From Luteolibacter algae (GTDB lineage: Bacteria > Verrucomicrobiota > Verrucomicrobiia > Verrucomicrobiales > Akkermansiaceae), in contig NZ_JBHUIT010000016.1 in the NCBI RefSeq assembly GCF_042683045.1, positions 11,474-75,473 of the forward strand: a stretch of 64,000 nt of DNA, in the 5' to 3' direction. The position numbers and the translations under genes are program-made. Position 1 is the first letter of the stretch. Every line of letters starts with the position of its first letter. The notes under the pieces are model-generated. The model ran no database searches, was not told the origin of the DNA, and worked only from the letters and a program-made list of their open reading frames with translations. This document shows positions 44,411 to 52,482 of the stretch, piece after piece.

Positions 44411-45138
44411 GCAAACAAGCCATTCTGATCACTGGTGCCAATGGCGGCATCGGGAATGCCACAGCCCGTTATTTTCTCGAGCACGATGATTCCTGCTACG
44501 TTTACCTGGGAGTTCGTTCCGGCCGGGATGCGGCGGATGCACTTGTTGGAGAATTTCCAGAGAGATGCCAGGTGCTGCCGCTGGATGTGTGCAAGCGGGA
44601 GGCCTGGGAACGTGCTTTGGAGGAGGTCGCGCAAGCGGGGCGGGTGATTACCGTGCTGGTAAATAATGCCGGGCATCATGAGGATCATCTTTTGGCGACG
44701 ATGCCTGATGAGGCTTGGGAGAATGTGATCGGCTCCAATCTCAATTCCGCCTTTCTTGGTTCCCGTGCGGTCATACGGGGAATGATGGGAGAGCGCTTCG
44801 GAAGAATCATCAATATATCATCCCTATCGGCACTGTTGGCACCTGCAGGACAGACAAATTATTCAGCCGCAAAGGCAGGGATGGTGGCGATGACCCAGAG
44901 CCTCGCGAAAGAAGTCGCGCGGATGGGGATCACAGCGAATGCGATCTGCCCGGGCTATATAGAAACTGCAGCAACCGATGAAGGTGATGCCGAGGCGAAA
45001 AGAGCCCGGAAGAAGGCGATCCCGATGAGGCGTTTCGGACAACCGCGCGAGGTGGCTGCCGCCGTTTTTTTTCTTGCTAACAAAGACGCGGGCTATATCA
45101 CCGGAGCCACGTTGAAAATCGACGGCGGAATCCTTTAA
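44407..45138 (+). CDS. 3-oxoacyl-ACP reductase (FabG-like SDR)
   Basis: A 243-residue short-chain dehydrogenase: TGANGGIGNAT for NAD(P)H binding, NNAGHHEDH, the Ser-Tyr-Lys catalytic set (INISSLSAL, YSAAKAG) and AICPGYIETAA. By family it reduces beta-ketoacyl-ACP to beta-hydroxyacyl-ACP. It overlaps the CLF-like gene by ATGA and is followed 16 bp later by an ACP gene, so it is probably the ketoreductase of this cluster. No dehydratase follows, which leaves open whether double bonds are made or a shared FabZ is used. Confidence 0.92.
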   Translation: MSKQAILITGANGGIGNATARYFLEHDDSCYVYLGVRSGRDAADALVGEFPERCQVLPLDVCKREAWERALEEVAQAGRVITVLVNNAGHHEDHLLATMPDEAWENVIGSNLNSAFLGSRAVIRGMMGERFGRIINISSLSALLAPAGQTNYSAAKAGMVAMTQSLAKEVARMGITANAICPGYIETAATDEGDAEAKRARKKAIPMRRFGQPREVAAAVFFLANKDAGYITGATLKIDGGIL

Positions 45139-45154
45139 CGCTCTCAAAAATCAC

Positions 45155-45421
45155 ATGTCCGAACCTTCCGATCTGCACGAAGAAATCAAAGAAATTCTTG
45201 TCGATGAGCTAATGCTCGATGTCGAGATGGATGAGATTGGCGATGAGACCCCGCTCATGGGGCCGGATAGCCTCGGGCTGGATTCCGTGGATGCGTTACA
45301 GCTCGTCGTGGCGATTGAAAAACGTTTTGGACTGAAAATTTCCGATCCGGAAGCAGCGAAGGGTATTCTCCGCTCGGTGAAAACCATCGCGGATGCTGTG
45401 CGTGAATTCAAAGGCGCCTAA
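45155..45421 (+). CDS. Acyl carrier protein (cluster ACP 1)
   Basis: An 88-residue acidic protein with the phosphopantetheine site in LGLDSVDALQLV (Ser44), preceded by MGPDS. The sequence (HEEIKEILVDELMLDVEMDEI) differs from AcpP and is of the secondary type seen in aryl-polyene and similar type II systems. It is the likely carrier of the growing chain for the KS/CLF-like pair. Confidence 0.92.
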   Translation: MSEPSDLHEEIKEILVDELMLDVEMDEIGDETPLMGPDSLGLDSVDALQLVVAIEKRFGLKISDPEAAKGILRSVKTIADAVREFKGA

Positions 45422-45448
45422 GGCTCATTTACGCGCTGCTCCTGAAGA

Positions 45449-46453
45449 ATGAAAAAGCGGCATGTAAAAACCCTCGGATTATTTTTCCTCAAGCTGCTCG
45501 GCACGATCCTTTTCCTGTGGTGGGCGCTTTCCAGCATCGACGACAAGGAGGCATTGGGAAGAAATTTCAAGCTGGCGCTCCGCTCTCCATGGTGGGTGGT
45601 AGCTGGAATCTGCCTGGCTTTTGTTTCACTTCTGGCAAATGCCCTGAGATGGTTTTTTTTACTGCGTGCACAGTCGATTCATGAGCCTTTTGGTTATATC
45701 CTACGCCTGACTCTCTACGGGGCATTTTTCAATATTGCGTCGGTGGGTGGTGCTGCCGGAGATGCCGCAAAGATTGTTTTGTTGATGCGGCGTGTGCCGG
45801 ATAAAAAGGTAGGGGTTACGATGTCGGTCATGGTGGATCACATCATTGGCTTTATCTCCAGCGGGATCATTTTCTTGGTCTTTACGTGGGGATTCGGGAC
45901 CATGGACAAGGTGGAGGATGTCGCTGGGCGGGGAACTTTTGTCGCCGCGACCTGGTTCCAGGCTGGAGGAATCGTCGGGATTATTCTGAGTGCTTTTTCA
46001 TGCACTCCCTGGATGCTGTCCTGGGGTAGGAAGCATCTCCCGAGGTTGACAAATAATCGTTGGGTGGACTCGATCACCAAGGTGCTGGATCTGTATCGGA
46101 CAGGATGGAAGCATGCATTCTTCGCACTGCTTGCTTCCTTTGCGCTTTCCGCCAGCTTTTACCTGACATTTTTTGCAGGATTACGGGCTCTAGATCAGCC
46201 GGTGAGCGCGGTGAGTATCATGTCGGTGATGCCGATTGTGGACGTGGTTTCAGCCTTGCCGATATCGATTTCAGGGTTGGGTGTGCGGGAAAGAACATTC
46301 GACTTCCTGGTGGGGAAATTGACCGGTATTCCAACAGCGGCAGCAGTTGCTGCATCACTCATTGGTTTTCTTTTTACGGTTTTTTGGGGGATTGTGGGCG
46401 GGTTGGTCATCATCATGGCTGGGTCTTTTACGAAGAAAGGGGCGGAAAAATGA
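45449..46453 (+). CDS. Flippase-like integral membrane protein (LPG synthase TM-region family)
   Basis: A 334-residue polytopic membrane protein with about seven to eight helices, matching the lysylphosphatidylglycerol-synthase transmembrane-region (UPF0104) pattern: LANALRWFFLLRAQ, GAFFNIASVGGAAGDAAKIVLLM, SALPISISGLGVRERTFDFL. It lacks the soluble aminoacyl-transferase domain of MprF. Members are linked to flipping or transport of lipids and polyprenyl-linked substrates. Within this cluster it may move the product, or a lipid carrying it, across the inner membrane. Its last codons overlap the patatin gene by 4 nt. Confidence 0.88.
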   Translation: MKKRHVKTLGLFFLKLLGTILFLWWALSSIDDKEALGRNFKLALRSPWWVVAGICLAFVSLLANALRWFFLLRAQSIHEPFGYILRLTLYGAFFNIASVGGAAGDAAKIVLLMRRVPDKKVGVTMSVMVDHIIGFISSGIIFLVFTWGFGTMDKVEDVAGRGTFVAATWFQAGGIVGIILSAFSCTPWMLSWGRKHLPRLTNNRWVDSITKVLDLYRTGWKHAFFALLASFALSASFYLTFFAGLRALDQPVSAVSIMSVMPIVDVVSALPISISGLGVRERTFDFLVGKLTGIPTAAAVAASLIGFLFTVFWGIVGGLVIIMAGSFTKKGAEK

Positions 46454-47304
46454 TCGAGCAGCCGATTCCCGACCCAACACCGGATCCCGGTATCGCTTTG
46501 GTGCTAGGATCCGCATTTCTGGGGGTTTACGCACATGGCGGTTTTATTTGTGAGTTGAACCGGCAGGGGATTTTTCCCGGCAAGGTTGCGGGATCATCGG
46601 CCGGCGCCTTGGCCGGAGGCTTTTATGCCGCCGGGCTTCGTGGCCAGGAACTTGAAGCGGCAACGCTCTCGGGTGCGCTGAAACGAGCCTATCCGGATTG
46701 GCTGATTCCGATTCGCGGCGCGCCTTTGGGGATAGGCGTGCTTACAGGGATGATGAACGGAAAAAAAGTGGTGGAACATCTGAAGCGCGAGCTTCCGGTG
46801 GCAAATATCGAGGACGCGCCCGGGGTGAGGCTTCAGATCGCTGTAACGGATTTACGGAAATCCACGGGCGAATTTTTGAGCGAAGGGCCGCTGGCAGAGG
46901 CGATCATGGCCAGCTGTGCGGTGCCGATCCTTTTTACCGGACAGCATCTCGAAGGGCGGGTCTTTCATGACGGAGGGATTCTTCATGGTGTTCCGCTAGA
47001 GCCATACATCGCGGATCCAGCCGTTCATACGATCATCGTTCACGACATTTCCTACCCTAGACAAAGTGCGGCAGCGGATAAACGGCTCGGCATAAAAGAG
47101 GTCTTTATCAACGGCCACCACATGCTCAACGATGCGCTCACGGAGCACCGGATTCGTGAAGCGGAGCGCAATCACAAGCGTGTGATCTTTCTGGAAACCC
47201 ATCATCCGAGTCCTGGCTTTTTCCAGTCGGCGAAAAAAAAGAAACGCTATTTTATCGATGGTGCACGGACTGCCTCGGCTGTCTCTCAATATTTTTCCTC
47301 ATGA
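46450..47304 (+). CDS. Patatin-like phospholipase/acyl hydrolase
   Basis: A 284-residue protein from the ATG at 46450, which overlaps the previous stop; longer in-frame starts lie inside the flippase gene. Patatin features: the glycine-rich LVLGSAFLGVYAHGG (a variant of the usual GGGGxRG), nucleophile elbow GSSAG with Ser50, and the second catalytic residue Asp in HDGGILHG. By family it is a Ser-Asp dyad lipid acyl hydrolase or acyltransferase. In this cluster it could release the chain from ACP or transfer it to lipid, replacing a classical thioesterase; this is inference. Confidence 0.9.
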   Translation: MIEQPIPDPTPDPGIALVLGSAFLGVYAHGGFICELNRQGIFPGKVAGSSAGALAGGFYAAGLRGQELEAATLSGALKRAYPDWLIPIRGAPLGIGVLTGMMNGKKVVEHLKRELPVANIEDAPGVRLQIAVTDLRKSTGEFLSEGPLAEAIMASCAVPILFTGQHLEGRVFHDGGILHGVPLEPYIADPAVHTIIVHDISYPRQSAAADKRLGIKEVFINGHHMLNDALTEHRIREAERNHKRVIFLETHHPSPGFFQSAKKKKRYFIDGARTASAVSQYFSS

Positions 47305-47552
47305 CTACGAATCTTATTTTCCAACTACGGGCCTTGATCAACGAGCAGCTATTTCCGCTCGATGATTCCATATCCGCAGAGGCGGATCTTCATTCCGAAG
47401 GTCTCGATTCATTGGCTTTGATGCAGCTCATCTTGCTGCTGGAAAATGAATACGGAGTCTCAATAAAGCCGGAGGACCTGGACCGGGAAAACTTTTCCAG
47501 CCTGAGTAAAATCTCAGAGATGATCTCAAAGAAGCGTGAACTGGGAACATGA
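47301..47552 (+). CDS. Acyl carrier protein (cluster ACP 2)
   Basis: An 83-residue protein with LHSEGLDSLALMQLILLLE; Ser37 is the phosphopantetheine site. It overlaps genes on both sides by 4 nt. It differs from both AcpP and cluster ACP 1. A second ACP may carry the starter unit from the AMP-ligase. Confidence 0.92.
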   Translation: MTTNLIFQLRALINEQLFPLDDSISAEADLHSEGLDSLALMQLILLLENEYGVSIKPEDLDRENFSSLSKISEMISKKRELGT

Positions 47553-48721
47553 TAACTGACATCTGTGTTGTCGGTGGGGGAAGCGCCGGGCTTTGTGCGG
47601 CTGTGTCAGCTGCCAGAGGCGGGAGAAAAGTGGTTCTTATCGAGCGTTCCGATCGACTTGGTGGGATGGGAACCTTGGCGAGAGTTCATACATTTTGCGG
47701 GCTGTATCATCCGGATGTTTCCAAACCCCCGATGCTTGTGAACGAGGGGCTTCCCGCGGAGATCGAGCAAAAGATGCGGGAGCGGACCGGAGTTGGTCCG
47801 GTGAAAATGGGTAAGGTTTATGTGCTTCCACAGGATCCCGATATTTTTCGGGAAATCGCTGATGAGCTAACTGTGGCCGAGAAGAATCTCCAGGTGAAAT
47901 ACCGGACTAGTTGCACAAGCATCTCGCGAATGGAGGATGGCGCATTTGTCCTGGAGACTTCTGCTGGCAGAATTACCTGTAGAGCTTTGGTGGACGCCTC
48001 GGCGGACGCGATTGTAGCGGATTTTCTCGGGGCGACGAGACTCGCCGAGAAGCCGGAAAAAACCCAAAGTTCCGCATTTATATTTTCGCTACGGAATGTG
48101 GCTCCTGCTGCTGGGGAGGATGCGTTCCGGATGCGGCTAGCACTGGCGATCGTCCGTGCGGTCAAGGCTGGCGAACTGCCGGAAACAGCGATGGGAACGG
48201 CTAGCAGAAACTCGGCAGTTGCCGGCGAGATCTATTTTACCACGGATTTGAAACCTGGGGGCCGGTCCGATCTAATGGCCACGGGGAAAGCTTTTGCCGA
48301 GGCGTTGAGTGAATTTCTGCGGGAACATTTTACTGAATTCGCTTCCGCCGATGGCCCGTTCCCAGCTGCTGAGCCGGGAGTGCGCGAGTCCTGGCGCTGG
48401 CTCGGAAAGTATGTGCTGACCGAAGCTGATCTGATCGATGGGAGGGAATTTCCCGATACAGTGGCAATGGCGGCATGGCCCATTGAACTACGGGAAACGA
48501 CCCATGGTGCAAAATTTCGTTTTTTCAAGAGGGCAGAACCATCTGCGATCCCGCGCAGTTGTTTGGAGAGTGCCGAAATCGAAGGGGTATTCTTTGCTGG
48601 AAGATGCATTTCCGCCAGCCATGAGGCATTGGCCTCCGTGCGGGTGATGGGGACATGTTTTGCAACTGGCCAGGCGGCGGGAAGATTGGCCGTCGAGTAT
48701 CTCCGGGGTCCCAAATTTTGA
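47549..48721 (+). CDS. FAD-dependent oxidoreductase
   Basis: A 390-residue protein with an N-terminal dinucleotide-binding motif (VVGGGSAGLCAAVSAARGGRKVVLIER), RLGGMGTLARVHTFCGLYH (typical of FAD-dependent oxidoreductases of the pfam12831 type), and a C-terminal FAD-contact segment (GVFFAGRCISASHEALASVRVMGTCFATGQAAG). The substrate is unknown. As the last gene of the cluster, coupled by ATGA to ACP 2, it probably oxidises or desaturates the ACP-bound or released chain. It converges with trkH with no base between the two stop codons. Confidence 0.88.
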   Translation: MITDICVVGGGSAGLCAAVSAARGGRKVVLIERSDRLGGMGTLARVHTFCGLYHPDVSKPPMLVNEGLPAEIEQKMRERTGVGPVKMGKVYVLPQDPDIFREIADELTVAEKNLQVKYRTSCTSISRMEDGAFVLETSAGRITCRALVDASADAIVADFLGATRLAEKPEKTQSSAFIFSLRNVAPAAGEDAFRMRLALAIVRAVKAGELPETAMGTASRNSAVAGEIYFTTDLKPGGRSDLMATGKAFAEALSEFLREHFTEFASADGPFPAAEPGVRESWRWLGKYVLTEADLIDGREFPDTVAMAAWPIELRETTHGAKFRFFKRAEPSAIPRSCLESAEIEGVFFAGRCISASHEALASVRVMGTCFATGQAAGRLAVEYLRGPKF

Positions 48722-50212
48722 TCAATATTTTCTCCACAGAGTGGGAACGAAAAGGACGAGCAAAGCGAAAAGTTCCAGGCGCCCGAGAATCATAATCCAG
48801 CCGAGAAAAACCTTGGTCGGCTCCCTGAGATCGGCGAAGTTATGCGTAGGTCCGACTGCATCAAAGCCAGGGCCGATGCTGGAAATGGTAGCCAGCACCG
48901 TGCCTGCGCAGCTTTCCAGGCTAATCCCGGTTCCGGCTTCCAAAAAGCCGACCACTGCGGTGGCGGCAATACTGATCATCAGATAGAGCGTGAGGAAAAA
49001 CATGATCCTTGCCCGTGCGGAATCGTCCAATGGATTGCCGTTTACGACGACTCTGAATACCTGGTTTGGCCGGAAGGTGCGGATAATTTCATTGCGCGCG
49101 GATTTTGCAAATACGATGAGTCGCCCGACTTTGAAGCCCCCGGAAGTTGATCCGGCGCAGCCGCCCATCAGCATCAGGCAGGCGATAAGAACCTTGGCCC
49201 AGGTAGGCCACTGATCGTAATCGGCCGTTCCAAATCCAGTGGTGGAAGCGATACTGAAAACGGTAAACAGGCTATCGCGGAGACTTTTGACAAGAGGAAC
49301 ATCATCGTTGTAAGTGCGCCCGCAGGTGATCAGGAGAATCACCAGAGCGCAGAGCCCAAGAAACCAGCGGGCATCCTCCTCCTTCAAAACGCGCTGCCAG
49401 TTTTTCCTCAGAATAACGATGTAGATCAGGAAATTCAGACTCCCGAGGGCCATGAAAAATGTCAGCCAGAGCTCGATCAACCAAGAGTTTCCCCAATCGG
49501 AATAGTAGCCAATGCTCGCACTGTGGGGGCTGAGGCCACCTGTCGAGATCGTTGTAAACGCATGGCAGGTCGCATTGAACCATGTCATCCCCATTGCTCG
49601 GAGGCCGAGGCCACATAGTAGAACAAGACCGAGGTAGATACGGAGTAACAGCGCCGCAGTATCCTGAATTCTTGCCAACCCGAGGTCTCCGCTACGGAAT
49701 GAGGATTCGTTGTGAAACAGGGATTTTGAATTTACCCCAATGTATGACAGCAGTGCCACGAATAGAACCAGAATACCGATACCACCCAGGAGTTGGGTGG
49801 TTGCCCGCCAAAGGAGAATGCCCCGCGGCCATTCCTCAATAACTGTCATCACGGACGAGCCGGTGGTGGTGAAGCCTGAGGCTGATTCAAAAAAAGCGCT
49901 GGCCGGGCTCATGTAAGGAGGGCAAAGCAAGTAGGGGAGTCCTCCGAAAATACTGCATAAAATCCAGCCCAGCCCGACAATCACAATTGCCTCCCGCTTC
50001 GGGATGGTATCGTGGCGCGTCTTTGTGATCCCGGGAATGATCGATAGCAGCGCAAAACCGCCGGTAATTGCCGCCGAGAGAAACAACATCGATGCCGCCT
50101 CCTCATCGCCTTGCAAGAAATCGAACTTTGCGAAGGTCCCGCAAAAAATCATCGTAACCGCCTCCAGTGCCAGAAGCATCCCGAGGATTCTTGCAATTAA
50201 GTAGAAATTCAT
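48722..50212 (-). CDS. trkH: Trk-type potassium uptake membrane protein TrkH
   Basis: A 496-residue polytopic protein of the TrkH/KtrB family. The four pore loops with their central glycines are visible: GFTTTGSSVM, FTTISTGGLSP, IASTTGFGTADY and MLMGGCAGSTSGGFKVGR. It forms the K+ permeation pathway in the inner membrane and is gated by TrkA. It lies 26 bp downstream of trkA on the same strand, making a two-gene operon. Confidence 0.95.
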   Translation of the reverse strand: MNFYLIARILGMLLALEAVTMIFCGTFAKFDFLQGDEEAASMLFLSAAITGGFALLSIIPGITKTRHDTIPKREAIVIVGLGWILCSIFGGLPYLLCPPYMSPASAFFESASGFTTTGSSVMTVIEEWPRGILLWRATTQLLGGIGILVLFVALLSYIGVNSKSLFHNESSFRSGDLGLARIQDTAALLLRIYLGLVLLCGLGLRAMGMTWFNATCHAFTTISTGGLSPHSASIGYYSDWGNSWLIELWLTFFMALGSLNFLIYIVILRKNWQRVLKEEDARWFLGLCALVILLITCGRTYNDDVPLVKSLRDSLFTVFSIASTTGFGTADYDQWPTWAKVLIACLMLMGGCAGSTSGGFKVGRLIVFAKSARNEIIRTFRPNQVFRVVVNGNPLDDSARARIMFFLTLYLMISIAATAVVGFLEAGTGISLESCAGTVLATISSIGPGFDAVGPTHNFADLREPTKVFLGWIMILGRLELFALLVLFVPTLWRKY

Positions 50213-50238
50213 ATCAGAGCGTGAAGCGGAGGGATGAA

Positions 50239-51588
50239 TCAGGCTTCAAGAAGCTTGAGGAAGGGCTTTTTCGCCTCTTTGGCAACCATCGCATAAAGAT
50301 GATCGCCTCCGAGTAATACTTCTTCCGGACCCGGGACTTCCGCGTGCAACCCACGGAGCTTACCGACGAGGACGACCCCGGCCGGCCATTTGATCTCTTT
50401 GATCATGTGACCCGCAGCAATGGAACCTTTGCCCACCCGTAGCTCGACTAGATCGACACCGTTGAATTTTTTGAGGGTATGGAAGGAATCGGTCGTAATG
50501 AAACGCTGGATTTCACGGCGGGTTGCTTCGCGGGGACTGACTGCGGCACGTATGCCAAAATGGTGCCCGCTGGCGGAAATGGCCGCCGCATAGTCCGCAC
50601 GGTGGATCAGGGTAAGACAATTTTTGACTCCGAGTGTATGTGCCTGCAGGCAGGACATCACATTATCTTCGTCATCCGTGCTGGTGCTGATGAAGAAGTC
50701 TGCCTCGCCAATCTGCTCTTCCTCAAGCTCTGCGGATACCGTGGCGTCCGCATTGATGATGGTTGCGTTGCTCAAGCGGTCGGCGAGATTCGCACAGATC
50801 TCCGGATCGCGCTCAAAAACACGGACGGTGCAATCAATGCTTTCCAGCATCTGCGCGAGAGAAAAGCCGTATTCGTTACCGCCAAAGATAATAACACGGA
50901 GCTTCCGGGTGCCCTTGCGCTTCCCCTGCAGGCGTTCAGCGAAATCCCGTAGCTTCCTTGGCTCTCCAAAAATGGTGACAAGATCGCCTTCTTCGATCAC
51001 CGAGTCCGCTGTGGGAACAAATGGGCAATCGCCCCGGGAAATCATCGCGACGCGCACTCCCTCGGGTGCTTTCAGCTCTCGCAAACTACTCTGGATGGAA
51101 GATGAATTCTGTCCCACGAGAATCTGCTGAAGTTCAATCCGGCCGCGAGCCAGTTCCTCGACGACCAGGGAATCCGGATTACGGACGAATTTTGCCAACT
51201 CGATGGCGGTAAGGCGTTCCGAGCTAAAGATGTGATCGAGACCAAAGTGACCACGGAAATCAAAAAGCCATTCCTCCCGCTGTAGGCTGGGATGCACGCG
51301 GCTGACGACCTTTGACACGCCCATGCTCTTCGCCATGGACGCGGCCATCATGTTGGTGGTGTTCGAGGAGGACATCGCCAGAAACAACTCGCACTCTCCC
51401 ACATCCGCATCCGCCAAGTCTGAGACACTCGTGCCATCACCATGAATCACCTTGGCGTCCAAGCTGGCTTCCAGCTCTTCGGCCAATGCCTTGTCGGCCT
51501 CGATCAACGAGATTCTATGAGCTTCTTTGGCAAGGCAATAGGCCAAGTGCCTACCGATTTCACCGGCTCCTACGATAATGATGTTCAT
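50239..51588 (-). CDS. trkA: Trk system potassium transporter regulatory subunit TrkA
   Basis: A 449-residue cytoplasmic protein made of two tandem RCK units, the usual TrkA layout. RCK-N domains begin IIIVGAGEIGRHLAYCLAKE and VIIFGGNEYGFSLAQMLE, each followed by the acidic ribose-binding end of beta-2 (ISLIEAD; VRVFERD). RCK-C domains follow each. It binds NAD(H) or ATP and controls TrkH gating. It starts at the edge of the 404-bp intergenic region that also drives mraZ in the other direction. Confidence 0.95.
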   Translation of the reverse strand: MNIIIVGAGEIGRHLAYCLAKEAHRISLIEADKALAEELEASLDAKVIHGDGTSVSDLADADVGECELFLAMSSSNTTNMMAASMAKSMGVSKVVSRVHPSLQREEWLFDFRGHFGLDHIFSSERLTAIELAKFVRNPDSLVVEELARGRIELQQILVGQNSSSIQSSLRELKAPEGVRVAMISRGDCPFVPTADSVIEEGDLVTIFGEPRKLRDFAERLQGKRKGTRKLRVIIFGGNEYGFSLAQMLESIDCTVRVFERDPEICANLADRLSNATIINADATVSAELEEEQIGEADFFISTSTDDEDNVMSCLQAHTLGVKNCLTLIHRADYAAAISASGHHFGIRAAVSPREATRREIQRFITTDSFHTLKKFNGVDLVELRVGKGSIAAGHMIKEIKWPAGVVLVGKLRGLHAEVPGPEEVLLGGDHLYAMVAKEAKKPFLKLLEA

Positions 51589-51823
51589 GCGGGATATTAG
51601 TGGCCGAAACCTCTGGTTTTCTATCGATAACAGGCCGCCTCCGCAATCCCAACATTTTCAAGACCCGGACCAGCTCTCCCATCGTTTGCAGGAATCGTCT
51701 GTTTTAATCGTCTTGAGTAAAATGAGCCACGAAGTACACTCCGTAAGACTTTTGCGAGTTTTTAGTACACCGAGTATAAAACTTCTCGGAAAAGTCTCAA
51801 AATATGGCGGCATTTTTTAGAAA

Positions 51824-51843
51824 ATTACGGAAAAATCCGTAAT
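51824..51843. promoter_or_regulatory. Hairpin ATTACGGA-AAAA-TCCGTAAT upstream of mraZ
   Basis: A perfect 8-bp inverted repeat with a 4-A centre, about 150 bp before the mraZ start. It closely matches the smaller inverted repeat at 9922-9936 read on the opposite strand. It may be an operator or a leader structure; there is no following T-tract. Confidence 0.35.
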
Positions 51844-51939
51844 AATTGTCTGGAAAATATCGATATAAAAGATTGTAACTCGCTGATTGTCAGTGTTTTT
51901 ACGATTTAATTTTAAAACGTTCAATTTGTTCTTGTGAGC

Positions 51940-51959
51940 CAAGTGTACGAAAGTGTATT
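51940..51959 (+). promoter_or_regulatory. Candidate MraZ operator: two 10-bp direct repeats (AAGTGTA core)
   Basis: CAAGTGTACG is followed directly by AAAGTGTATT, ending 33 bp before the mraZ start. The two copies share AAGTGTA with a 10-bp period, as expected for the ring-shaped MraZ that binds tandem short repeats. The second copy fits the AAAGTG[T/G] repeat reported for mollicute MraZ. Two GTACAC stretches (reverse of GTGTAC) at 51734 and 51765 may be extra half sites. Function is inference. Confidence 0.45.
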
Positions 51960-51992
51960 GTCTGGGGGTCGACGCGATAGTTTACCCCCGCA

Positions 51993-52445
51993 ATGATTCC
52001 CCAGTTCCAGCAATATAAGGGCTCTTTCCCTTACAAGACAGACTCGAAAAATCGGGTCAACGTCGTGCCGGCCTGGCGTCCAGCGCAGGGGGAGCCTGTC
52101 AACCTGATGCCTTCAATCTCCGAGGGGGTGAAAATTCTCAAAGTTCTCACTCAGGAAGCTTTTGAGTATCGGGTCGAAAGGATCAAGCAACACGCTGAGT
52201 CTCCGAAGCAAGAGTCTCAGATGAAAACCAAGCTCGTGCGTATGCTCCGTGAAGTGAGTGTTAACGATCAGGGGAAGTTGCTGATTCCCAAAGACCTCGC
52301 GGAATACGCCGGTATCGCACCTGACTCGGAAGTCATGCTATCGGCCGGAGACAGTCATTTTGAAATCTGGAATCGTGATAAGTTCGAAGAAATCTTCGGT
52401 CTCTCACCAGTTCCGGAGGACGAAGATCACCTCGCCATTTTCTAA
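51993..52445 (+). CDS. mraZ: Transcriptional regulator MraZ
   Basis: A 150-residue protein with two AbrB-like halves: YKGSFPYKTDSKNRVNV near the N-terminus and VSVNDQGKLLIPKDLAEYAGI in the second half, matching the duplicated D-x-K/Q-G-R/K-hydrophobic-P motifs of MraZ. The first motif reads DSKNRVNVV, with Asn for the usual Gly. As first gene of the dcw cluster it normally binds its own upstream repeats and controls the operon. The start at 51993 has no clear Shine-Dalgarno sequence (TTTACCCCCGCA precedes the ATG). Confidence 0.93.
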   Translation: MIPQFQQYKGSFPYKTDSKNRVNVVPAWRPAQGEPVNLMPSISEGVKILKVLTQEAFEYRVERIKQHAESPKQESQMKTKLVRMLREVSVNDQGKLLIPKDLAEYAGIAPDSEVMLSAGDSHFEIWNRDKFEEIFGLSPVPEDEDHLAIF

Positions 52446-52482
52446 GTTTCTCTCACTCACATATCCCACACCTACTGACAGC

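Larger units (their letters stand above)
51589..51992. other. AT-rich intergenic region between trkA and mraZ (divergent promoters)
   Basis: A 404-bp region with no convincing gene; short frames here lack a start or family features. Its right 250 bp is clearly AT-rich. It contains GTACAC-type sequences on the minus orientation at 51734-51740 and 51765-51771, a hairpin at 51824-51843, and direct AAGTGTA repeats at 51940-51959. It must hold the promoters of trkA-trkH and of the dcw cluster. Confidence 0.6.

Noticed and set aside
46060..46449. In-frame 130-codon upstream extension of the patatin gene
   Set aside because: It lies inside the flippase-like gene in another frame; the ATG at 46450 overlaps the previous stop by ATGA as at other junctions of this cluster.
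51589..51820. Short plus-strand frames just beyond trkA
   Set aside because: They lack family features and ribosome-binding signals, and the base composition drops toward the AT-rich promoter region.
52360..52482. Start of rsmH inside mraZ
   Set aside because: This earlier start would lie within the mraZ coding sequence in another frame; the ATG at 52483 after the mraZ stop is more plausible.
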